DNA from: Candidatus Nitrosopumilus sp.
GTDB lineage: Archaea; Thermoproteota; Nitrososphaeria; Nitrososphaerales; Nitrosopumilaceae
Length of the DNA stretch: 55,827 bases
Direction: 5' to 3'
Assembly (NCBI GenBank): GCA_020431995.1
Contig: JAGQHE010000010.1
Span: 1-55,827, forward strand
Shown here: positions 50,059-55,827 of the stretch, piece by piece
Numbering within the stretch: the first letter of the stretch is position 1
Layout: the number at the start of each line of letters is the position of its first letter
Translations under genes and position numbers: made by a program
Notes under the pieces: generated by a model
The model's database searches: none
Seen by the model: the letters and a program-made list of their open reading frames with translations, nothing else
Told to the model about the DNA's origin: nothing

Positions 50059-50091
50059 ATGTGTGTTCATTTTTCCAAGTATTATTTAGAT

Positions 50092-50472
50092 TTACTTTAG
50101 AACTATTTTCTTGCTATTTGTAAATAAACTGGATGATCTTACAAAAACTGATTTGATTGTCTTACAATCTTTGTTGCATTTTTCATCAATTACAAAAATC
50201 GGTGATTCACTTATTTTCTTAGATAGCATTGATTTCAGTAATGGAAATAATGCTGCTCTCCCACCATATGCAATTTTTTCATCAATAAACCAAAACATAT
50301 CCAATGCAGACTCATCTAGAATGTCTCTTCTAATCTTTGTTCCAAGATCGGAATAGTGACCTACCATTGAAATTTTATTCCTAGCAAAAAAATCAACCAT
50401 TCTTGAAAATTTTATGCATAAGTAACAATGATTATCAAATAATAGCATTGAAGTATTTTTTTTAATTCCCAT
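50092..50472 (-). CDS. DCC-like (DUF393) thiol protein
   Basis: 126 residues. The start MLLFDNHCYLCIKFSRMVDFFAR resembles the FDGDCxFC motif of the DCC family, a thioredoxin-like group with a CxxC, though Asn-His replaces Gly-Asp. The middle is WFIDEKIAYGGRAAL, also typical (G-x-A-A). Two further Cys lie near 97 and 101. A thiol-disulfide or electron-transfer role is likely but unproven. It stands on its own after the aminopeptidase promoter. Confidence 0.65.
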   Translation of the reverse strand: MGIKKNTSMLLFDNHCYLCIKFSRMVDFFARNKISMVGHYSDLGTKIRRDILDESALDMFWFIDEKIAYGGRAALFPLLKSMLSKKISESPIFVIDEKCNKDCKTIKSVFVRSSSLFTNSKKIVLK

Positions 50473-50533
50473 GTTATCATTTGATTGCGATCAAATTAAA
50501 ATTTTACAGAAGTAGATTTTTATTCAATTTACA

Positions 50534-52216
50534 ATGACGATGTTTAAGGTGGGCCTCAATTACTATCACATTAAAAAGAACGTTCTTAAGGCAAGAAAGT
50601 TAGTAATAAAGTCGATAGATTCAGCCGGCTCTGGTCATCCTGGAGGCTCTTTTTCTATGGCGGAAATTCTTGGGTGCTTATTTAACAAATATCTTAACTT
50701 TGATCCTAACAACCCTCAATGGGAAGATCGGGATCGCCTAGTTCTATCCAAAGGCCATGCTGCCCCTGGCTTATTTTCCAACATGGCAGTTGCAGGATAC
50801 TTTCCAGAATCTGAAATAGAAACGCTGCGAAAGTTTGGAAGTAGACTGCAAGGACATCCTGACCTTAAATGCCCTGGTGTGGAGTTTTGTGGAGGATCTT
50901 TAGGCACTGGATTATCTTATTCTATTGGAATGGCGCTTGCAGCAAAGATTGATTCCAAAGAACATCATGTTTATACAATTATCGGCGATGGTGAGTCTGA
51001 CGAAGGTCAGATCTGGGAAGCTGCTATGACAGCTGCAAAATACAAAGTTGATAATCTTACTGTCTTTCTTGATAGGAACTTCATTCAACAAGACTCCTAC
51101 ACTGAAAAAATAATGCCTCTTGATGAACAATTAGAAGGTGATGACTTTTCTGAAATGTGGAAAGATGCGTCACGTTGGAAAACCGGTGATAAATGGAGAT
51201 CATTTGGTTGGAATGTGATTGAAATTGATGGACATCGAATTGAACAAATTAACGCGGCCCTTGCAAAAGCCAATGCAACAAAAGGAGTCCCGACAATTAT
51301 CATCTCTAGAACCATAAAGGGAAAATCAATTGAACATATGGAGAATAACCCCCAATGGCATGGAAAATCTCCTGACTCTAATATCGTTCCCGTGATTAAT
51401 CTTGAGTTAGACTCGCAATTCATGATTGCGCCATCCATCATTGCAGGAGATATATCCAACCTTCAAAATGAAATTAAAAGGTGCGTGTCTGGCAGAGCTG
51501 ATTATATTCATCTTGATGTGATGGACGGCAAGTTTGTTCCTGCTAAAACTTTTGATCATAATAAAATCCGAGAATTAAGACCACTGACTGTTATTCCATT
51601 TGACTCCCATCTGATGATTGACGAACCTGTAAAACATGTTGGAGACTATATTGACGCTGGAAGTGATATTATTACAGTTCATGCAGAGGTTACTGATGAA
51701 TCCAGTTTTGGGGAGATTCATGATCGACTGAATCAAAATCAAGTTGGTGTCGGATTAGCAATTAATCCCGACACTGAATTGCCTGAATGGTCATACAAAT
51801 TTCTACATTCTATTGATCAACTGATTGTAATGTCAGTGGTACCTGGAAAATCTGGTCAGAAATACATTGAAGAAACCCATGCAAAAATGGCAAGATTGAA
51901 TCCTATATTGAAAGAGCACAATTTTTCAGGTTATATTGAGGCTGATGGTGGAGTAAATCTTGAAAATATCGGCTCTGTTTTTGCAGATGGAGCACGTGTA
52001 TTTGTTGGTGGTGGGGCTATAATTGGACAGCAAGACGTACGTGTTGCAATTAGGGACTTTAGAAATGAAATTTTACATTCTAGAAGACGCATCTTACTTG
52101 ATAAATCCAATGAGTTAGGAGGAAAAGACTTGGTAAACAAATGGATTAAGTTGCATGTCATAGGAGAAAAACAAGAACAAATTAAAAAAATTGCGCAGGA
52201 GGCTGGATATCTTTGA
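50534..52216 (+). CDS. Fusion of transketolase N-terminal subunit and ribulose-phosphate 3-epimerase
   Basis: 560 residues with two enzyme halves. Residues about 1-295 form the TPP-binding domain of transketolase: GSGHPGGSFSMAE near 33-45, SKGHAAPG near 75, and the TPP-Mg motif starting IIGDGESDEG near 148. Residues about 297-513 form a complete Rpe TIM barrel: MIAPSIIAGD, IHLDVMDGKFVP (metal His and Asp), DSHLMIDEP, MSVVPGKSGQ and IEADGGVN. A helical tail of about 45 residues follows. The C-terminal transketolase half is the next gene, so one operon makes both enzymes. ATG 50534 is used; codons 50540 and 50549 are alternatives. Confidence 0.92.
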   Translation: MTMFKVGLNYYHIKKNVLKARKLVIKSIDSAGSGHPGGSFSMAEILGCLFNKYLNFDPNNPQWEDRDRLVLSKGHAAPGLFSNMAVAGYFPESEIETLRKFGSRLQGHPDLKCPGVEFCGGSLGTGLSYSIGMALAAKIDSKEHHVYTIIGDGESDEGQIWEAAMTAAKYKVDNLTVFLDRNFIQQDSYTEKIMPLDEQLEGDDFSEMWKDASRWKTGDKWRSFGWNVIEIDGHRIEQINAALAKANATKGVPTIIISRTIKGKSIEHMENNPQWHGKSPDSNIVPVINLELDSQFMIAPSIIAGDISNLQNEIKRCVSGRADYIHLDVMDGKFVPAKTFDHNKIRELRPLTVIPFDSHLMIDEPVKHVGDYIDAGSDIITVHAEVTDESSFGEIHDRLNQNQVGVGLAINPDTELPEWSYKFLHSIDQLIVMSVVPGKSGQKYIEETHAKMARLNPILKEHNFSGYIEADGGVNLENIGSVFADGARVFVGGGAIIGQQDVRVAIRDFRNEILHSRRRILLDKSNELGGKDLVNKWIKLHVIGEKQEQIKKIAQEAGYL

Positions 52217-53187
52217 ATGAACCAATAATGACTGACATGCGTTCAGAATATTCAAAATCTCTGATCCAGGCTGGAAAAGAAAACCCAAACATCGTTGTTT
52301 TAGGCGCAGACACAACCGATTCACTAAAAACTTCTGAATTTGGTAAAGAATTTCCAAACAGGTTTTTTAATGTAGGAATTGCAGAAGCAAATCTTGTTAC
52401 CATTTCATCTGGATTGGCAATCTCTGGAAAGGTTCCATTTGCTAGCACTTATGCTATATTTTTGCCTGGAAGGGCAGTTGATCAAATTCGAAACAACATT
52501 GCTTACCCTTCACCACCTGGTAGAAAAGGCCTCAATGTTAAATTAGTTGTGTCTCATGGTGGTCTGTCTGTTGGTCCTGACGGTGGATCACATCAACAAA
52601 TTGAAGACATTGCAATAATGAGAGTGATTCCGAATTTCCACGTTTTTATTCCTGCGGACACTGTTGCCGTTTCAAAATTAATCCAATTAATGGCAAAAGA
52701 ATATGGCCCATTTTACATGAGAATGGCAAGATCAAAAACCCCCCTGGTCCATTCGGAATCTCAAGATTTTCGAATTGGCAAGGGAATCACTCTAAGAGAT
52801 GGGTCTGATTGTACTATTGCAGCATGTGGGATAACCGTTAGAATGGCTTTGGAAGCTGCTGAGTCATTACAAAAAGAAGGAATTTCTTGTAGGGTTCTAG
52901 ATATGTTTTCAATAAAGCCAATTGATCATGGAATTTTGGAAAAAGCAGCAAGGGAAACCGGCTGTATTGTCACTGCTGAAGAACATAACATCATTGGCGG
53001 AATGGGATCCGCTGTAACAGAGTCTGTTTCTGAATCCTACCCCGTCCCTATTAGGAGGATTGGAGTACAAGATATGTTTGGAGAATCTGCTAGAGACGAT
53101 GAAATTCATTTACTCTTAGAAAAACATGGGATAACATCTTTTAATATGGTGAAACAAGTCAAAGAAATCAGGAGTAAAAAGATATGA
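52213..53187 (+). CDS. Transketolase C-terminal subunit
   Basis: 324 residues carrying the pyrimidine-binding and C-terminal domains. Seen: RFFNVGIAEANLVTISSGLA near 50-69 with the TPP-activating glutamate, ASTYAIFLPGRAVDQIRNN near 77, the SVGPDGGSHQQIEDIAIMR segment with conserved His, and the C-terminal AEEHNIIGGMGSAV. With the fusion protein's N-half it makes the alpha2beta2 transketolase. The TTG overlaps the upstream stop (TTGA); ATG 52228 is an alternative. Confidence 0.95.
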   Translation: MNEPIMTDMRSEYSKSLIQAGKENPNIVVLGADTTDSLKTSEFGKEFPNRFFNVGIAEANLVTISSGLAISGKVPFASTYAIFLPGRAVDQIRNNIAYPSPPGRKGLNVKLVVSHGGLSVGPDGGSHQQIEDIAIMRVIPNFHVFIPADTVAVSKLIQLMAKEYGPFYMRMARSKTPLVHSESQDFRIGKGITLRDGSDCTIAACGITVRMALEAAESLQKEGISCRVLDMFSIKPIDHGILEKAARETGCIVTAEEHNIIGGMGSAVTESVSESYPVPIRRIGVQDMFGESARDDEIHLLLEKHGITSFNMVKQVKEIRSKKI

Positions 53188-53849
53188 AGATTTTTCTTGA
53201 CACTGCTAATCTTGAATCCATTAGAAAATTCAATGACATGGGGTTGCTAGATGGTATTACAACTAATCCGTCCCTTATGTCAAAGGAAGGTGGTAATCCA
53301 AAAGATGCCATGAAAGAGATTACAAAAATCATCAAAGGTGACGTTAGTCTAGAAGTTGTTAGTACTGAATATCCTGGAATGGTGGAAGAAGGAAAACGTC
53401 TTCGTGAATATGGTGATAACGTTGTTGTCAAAGTCCCTATGACTCCTGATGGCCTAAAAGCTTGTAAATCCCTTTCGTCTGAGGGAATTCCTGTAAATGT
53501 TACCTTGATCTTTTCTCCAAATCAAGCTTTGCTTGCTGCAAAATCAGGAGCAAAATATGTCAGCCCGTTTATCGGCAGACTGGATGATATTGGGCAGGAT
53601 GGAATGCACCTAATCAAAGAGATTAAAGAGATTTTTTCACATTATGATTTTGGAACACAAATTCTTGTTGCAAGTATTCGTCATCCATTACATGTTATTG
53701 ACGCTGCAAAAATAGGGGCAGATGTGGTAACGCTACCGCCTGCAGTCTTAGATAAGATGCTAGAACATCCATTGACAAAAATTGGCTTAAAGAACTTTCT
53801 TACAGATTGGAACAAACTAAAATTGGGAAACCCTGATATCAAAATTTAG
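53184..53849 (+). CDS. tal: Transaldolase (short TalC/FSA type)
   Basis: 221 residues. Start MKIFLDTANLESIRKF, DGITTNPSLMSKEG near 24-37, the Schiff-base lysine in VVVKVPMTPDGL near 83-94, and QILVASIRHP near 162. The short form is shared by transaldolases and fructose-6-phosphate aldolases. The operon with transketolase and epimerase favours transaldolase. ATG overlaps the transketolase stop (ATGA). Confidence 0.93.
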   Translation: MKIFLDTANLESIRKFNDMGLLDGITTNPSLMSKEGGNPKDAMKEITKIIKGDVSLEVVSTEYPGMVEEGKRLREYGDNVVVKVPMTPDGLKACKSLSSEGIPVNVTLIFSPNQALLAAKSGAKYVSPFIGRLDDIGQDGMHLIKEIKEIFSHYDFGTQILVASIRHPLHVIDAAKIGADVVTLPPAVLDKMLEHPLTKIGLKNFLTDWNKLKLGNPDIKI

Positions 53850-53857
53850 CCCTGCTG

Positions 53858-53903
53858 TTTCTAGCATACCCTAGAAATAGAATTTTAAAAATAATATTCT
53901 ATT
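53858..53903. terminator. Two stacked hairpins between convergent genes
   Basis: TTTCTAG/CTAGAAA (53858-53877) and AATAGAAT/ATTCTATT (53876-53903), perfect stems of 7 and 8 bp in the 49-nt gap between the transaldolase and TGRGTG-repeat genes. A bidirectional terminator is the simplest reading. Confidence 0.4.
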
Positions 53904-54174
53904 GTTCTGACCCTTTGTTAGTACTCTTTCTTGAGCTAGTGCCTCTGCCTGTACTTCTTGTCATTCCTTCTGTTGAAGGTCTTGCTTTTGGATCAGGCAT
54001 ATCACCTAATCGTCTAGAACCCGTGCCTCTGCCTGTGTGAACCATTCGATTTGCTGCGGCTTTTTTTCTGACTTCTTGAATTTTTCTATATTCATCGCCT
54101 GACCACTTTGTAGGATCGTCGTCGACTTCGATAGTTCCTGTACCTCTTCCAGTTCTAATCCTTATTTTGCCCAT
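53899..54174 (-). CDS. TGRGTG-repeat small basic protein, unknown function
   Basis: 91 residues with no recognised domain. The sequence TGRGTG or TGRGTS occurs three times (residues about 8-13, 47-52 and 74-79), each flanked by basic or Ser residues. The stretches between are acidic then basic (EVDDDPTKWSGDEY, KIQEVRKKAAANR). The repeats resemble RGG-like linear motifs used for RNA binding, though no RGG is present. Predicted disordered. A TATA box lies 24.5 nt before the ATG. Convergent with the pentose phosphate operon. Confidence 0.7.
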   Translation of the reverse strand: MGKIRIRTGRGTGTIEVDDDPTKWSGDEYRKIQEVRKKAAANRMVHTGRGTGSRRLGDMPDPKARPSTEGMTRSTGRGTSSRKSTNKGSEQ

Positions 54175-54194
54175 GGCTTAAGTTAGTGTTGCTT

Positions 54195-54202
54195 ATATTT
54201 AT
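54195..54202 (-). promoter_or_regulatory. TATA box of the TGRGTG-repeat gene
   Basis: Minus-strand ATAAATAT centred 24.5 nt before the ATG. The rest of the 179-nt gap up to CorA (54203-54353) shows no gene that I can support. Confidence 0.5.
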
Positions 54203-54353
54203 CTAATCTTGTTTTGATCGAAACTGGTGATGTTTTGGTCTTTTCTAACACGTTCTATGTAGATGTTGAAAAAACCTGTCTTTGATATCTTCCTGAGAGA
54301 TAAATCGTTGATCAAAATAAGCAAATCATGATGCGTTCCAAATCATTCTGATC

Positions 54354-55370
54354 TTAATTACTAATCCATCCTAGTTTTTTAAAATACACAAACATCATAA
54401 CTGCTGGTATGGCAGATGCGATAATAATTACTATGAAAGTTGTAAATGGGCCTAGTAATACTGTATTGTCGCCAACCCCGCCTGGCAAATTAACGTTCAT
54501 TCCATAAAATGTCCCAATTACTGTGGATGGAATGGCTAATGTGAAGATAATAGTCAACATTCCAAGTACTTTGTTTGTTTTTTCAGTACTTAATACAAAG
54601 TCTGTGTCTTTGTAAATTTCCATGGTTTCCCTTGATTCTTCTAATGTTTCTATTACTTTCTCAATGTGGTCAATTACATCATCATAGTATAATCCAAGCT
54701 GTTCATCTTCATCAGAAAATCTTTTCACTTGTTTTGCAATTTCTAAAACAAATTTTTTCAACGGATTGGCAATCCTTCTCAGTCTGTTGATCTCCCTTCT
54801 TAGTAGAGATATGCTTCTTGCCACCGGTTTTGTTTCATCAAACACCCTATCTTCTATCTCGTCTAGATTGGCAATTATTTTCCTCGATGTGTGTAAGAGA
54901 TCATCTACTAAAACATCTATTATCTCATGAAGTAGCAGTCCTGACGATTTACCCAATAACCTATTCTTCATTTGCTGTTCTGAATCATTTTTACATGTGT
55001 TCACCAATCCTACCAATGGTTTAAGATCTCCCTGATGTACTGTAACTAGAAAATCCTTCCCAACAAATATTGATAATTGGCTATTTTTTGATATGCCCAT
55101 TTTCTGTGACAACGGTGGAAAATGCAGAATTACAAAGAAGTGGTCATCATAACTATCCAGCTTTGGCAGTTCAAACTTTGTCATGCAATCTTCAATGTTT
55201 AGTGTATTGAAATTATATTTTTCAGCCAATTTTTCCACATCGCTTCTATCTGGATTTTGCAAATCAATCCAAACAAAATTTTTGCTCTCTATGGTCTCAA
55301 TCCTGCTTTCAATACTGTCTACTGATTTCTTACTAGAACGCAATCTGTTGGCAAGGAACCCTCTTTTCAA
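54354..55370 (-). CDS. corA: CorA-type magnesium/cobalt channel
   Basis: 338 residues from a TTG. The large cytosolic funnel domain ends in a long helix. Two C-terminal membrane helices follow, with the selectivity motif YGMNVNLPGG near 298-307 between them. The conserved P-G-x-Y-G-M-N is represented by TVIGTFYGMN. The C-terminal helix ends in basic KKLGWISN, as in CorA. Probably the main Mg2+ uptake route, driven by membrane potential. Confidence 0.93.
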   Translation of the reverse strand: MKRGFLANRLRSSKKSVDSIESRIETIESKNFVWIDLQNPDRSDVEKLAEKYNFNTLNIEDCMTKFELPKLDSYDDHFFVILHFPPLSQKMGISKNSQLSIFVGKDFLVTVHQGDLKPLVGLVNTCKNDSEQQMKNRLLGKSSGLLLHEIIDVLVDDLLHTSRKIIANLDEIEDRVFDETKPVARSISLLRREINRLRRIANPLKKFVLEIAKQVKRFSDEDEQLGLYYDDVIDHIEKVIETLEESRETMEIYKDTDFVLSTEKTNKVLGMLTIIFTLAIPSTVIGTFYGMNVNLPGGVGDNTVLLGPFTTFIVIIIASAIPAVMMFVYFKKLGWISN

Positions 55371-55471
55371 GTTGAAAAATATCCTAATATAACAAATTTA
55401 AAGCGATCGCTATTACTGTTATACAAATTTTGGATTATCAACAAAATTAAAAAATATTGATAAATCTGAAA

Positions 55472-55552
55472 CTATTTGAAAGGAAGCAAATAGTTCATTC
55501 CAACCCAAGTAGCTCCAATTGCTATTGCCATTGCAATCCACCATAATCGCAT
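55472..55552 (-). CDS. 26-residue single-helix membrane microprotein
   Basis: The short minus-strand frame encodes M-R-L-W-W-I-A-M-A-I-A-I-G-A-T-W-V-G-M-N-, followed by Y-L-L-P-F-K and stop. It has one hydrophobic helix, with a basic residue near the N-terminus and a Lys at the end. A TATA box (TTTATTAT) lies 25.5 nt before the ATG, the same geometry as larger genes here. Function unknown; small respiratory-complex subunits have a similar shape. It is too short for routine gene calling. Confidence 0.55.
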   Translation of the reverse strand: MRLWWIAMAIAIGATWVGMNYLLPFK

Positions 55553-55573
55553 ACTATGAACTTCATCTAGTCA

Positions 55574-55581
55574 ATAATAAA
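55574..55581 (-). promoter_or_regulatory. TATA box of the microprotein gene
   Basis: Minus-strand TTTATTAT centred 25.5 nt before the ATG at 55552. Confidence 0.45.
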
Positions 55582-55646
55582 TCTACAGCCCAGTTTCAGG
55601 TTAGAACTTAAAGATTATTACAGGACGAGCAAATTCAATTCTTTGT

Positions 55647-55719
55647 GGCCCTCGTAGTATAGTGGCTAGTATAGAGGACTGTGGATCCTCGGACAGGAGT
55701 TCGATTCCCCTCGAGGGCC
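55647..55719 (+). tRNA. tRNA-His (GTG anticodon)
   Basis: Acceptor GCCCTCG/CGAGGGC, preceded by an encoded G-1 that faces C73, the histidine identity pair. Anticodon stem GAGGA/TCCTC with loop CTGTGGA (GTG). The T-stem AGGAG/CCCCT contains an A52:C62 mismatch. No CCA encoded. Confidence 0.93.
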
Positions 55720-55731
55720 TACACTTTTGTG

Positions 55732-55739
55732 TTTAATAC
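55732..55739 (+). promoter_or_regulatory. TATA box of the 3'-terminal partial gene
   Basis: TTTAATAC centred 23.5 nt before ATG 55759. Confidence 0.45.
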
Positions 55740-55758
55740 CCTCAAACACGCAATCTGC

Positions 55759-55827
55759 ATGATGCAGGAGTTTCAGTTACTAGACTATGATAGGAAGATT
55801 CAAAGGGCATTTGACAAGGCAAAAGCC
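55759..55827 (+). CDS. Unknown protein, 3' partial
   Basis: Starts MMQEFQLLDYDRKIQRAF and runs out of the window after 23 codons; the sequence is charged and helical, and I cannot assign it. The TATA box at leaderless distance supports a genuine gene start. Confidence 0.5.
   Translation, partial: MMQEFQLLDYDRKIQRAFDKAKA

Noticed and set aside
54205-54353. Possible C/D box small RNA in the gap before corA (TGATG and CTGA-like elements)
   Set aside because: Boxes are degenerate and spacing does not give two proper guide regions; common by chance in AT-rich DNA.
1-55827. CRISPR array, insertion sequence, prophage, toxin-antitoxin or defence genes
   Set aside because: No regularly spaced repeats, transposase, integrase, phage structural or restriction genes were seen on either strand; gene content is core metabolism and information processing.

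Overview
The window is a contiguous, gene-dense piece of an archaeal chromosome, most consistent with a Nitrosopumilus-like ammonia-oxidising thaumarchaeote (Nitrososphaerota). The reasons are: low-GC coding; archaeal information-processing genes (MCM, Hel308-type helicase, replication factor C large subunit, Alba, ABCE1); an 11-subunit complex I without the NADH module; a biotin-dependent acyl-CoA carboxylase of the 3-hydroxypropionate/4-hydroxybutyrate type; a 5S rRNA gene with no 16S or 23S beside it; and many genes whose start codon lies about 25 nt after a TATA box (leaderless mRNAs). The lineage call is inference from gene content and familiar gene order; no database was searched.

Layout. 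1-5152 (+): MCM (5' end outside the window), Hel308-like helicase, a GlcNAc-1-P transferase-like membrane enzyme and a small membrane protein. 5149-7749 (-): an operon of branched-chain aminotransferase, Gfo/Idh/MocA dehydrogenase, Trm112-like protein and hexapeptide acyltransferase. 7806-13253: nucleotidyltransferase-like protein, ferredoxin-NADP reductase-like flavoprotein, tRNA-Ala, HEAT-repeat protein, Alba, an isocitrate lyase/PEP mutase family enzyme, an MFS transporter and a PadR regulator with a doubled operator. 13348-16602 (+): succinate dehydrogenase sdhACDB. 16599-18695: DUF59 Fe-S assembly protein, argH, tRNA-Lys, tRNA-Asp. 18834-25359: Ala/Glu coiled-coil protein, glutamyl-tRNA reductase homologue, DUF1059, a second ferredoxin-NADP reductase paralogue, inositol monophosphatase family enzyme, then an unknown protein, RFC-L and a Cys-rich protein. 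25465-29025 (+): acyl-CoA carboxylase beta, biotin carboxylase and biotin carrier. 29039-39988: peroxiredoxin, then nuoABCDHIJKMLN. 39978-45569: prenyl synthase, an intron-containing tRNA-Glu, a TenA/CADD-like protein, a tRNA with CAU anticodon, pyrE, a LarA-like protein, an S2P protease, an acetyltransferase and a small membrane protein. 45570-50472: Trm5/Taw2-like methyltransferase, ABCE1, 5S rRNA, a 45-residue zinc-finger protein, leucyl aminopeptidase and a DCC-like thiol protein. 50534-53849 (+): a non-oxidative pentose phosphate operon with a transketolase-N/ribulose-phosphate epimerase fusion, transketolase-C and transaldolase. 53899-55827: a TGRGTG-repeat protein, CorA, a 26-residue membrane microprotein, tRNA-His and the start of an unknown gene.

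The modules fit an autotrophic energy and carbon metabolism: complex I and succinate dehydrogenase exchange electrons with the quinone pool, the carboxylase fixes bicarbonate, and the split transketolase, epimerase and transaldolase make pentoses. I see no CRISPR array, insertion sequence, prophage or defence island, and no obviously new multi-gene system. The most unusual points are: the transketolase-epimerase fusion; a glutamyl-tRNA reductase homologue lacking its catalytic cysteine; T-arm oddities in five of six tRNAs, including a 15-nt T-loop intron; single TATA boxes placed midway between divergent leaderless genes; and several tiny, promoter-supported genes of unknown function.
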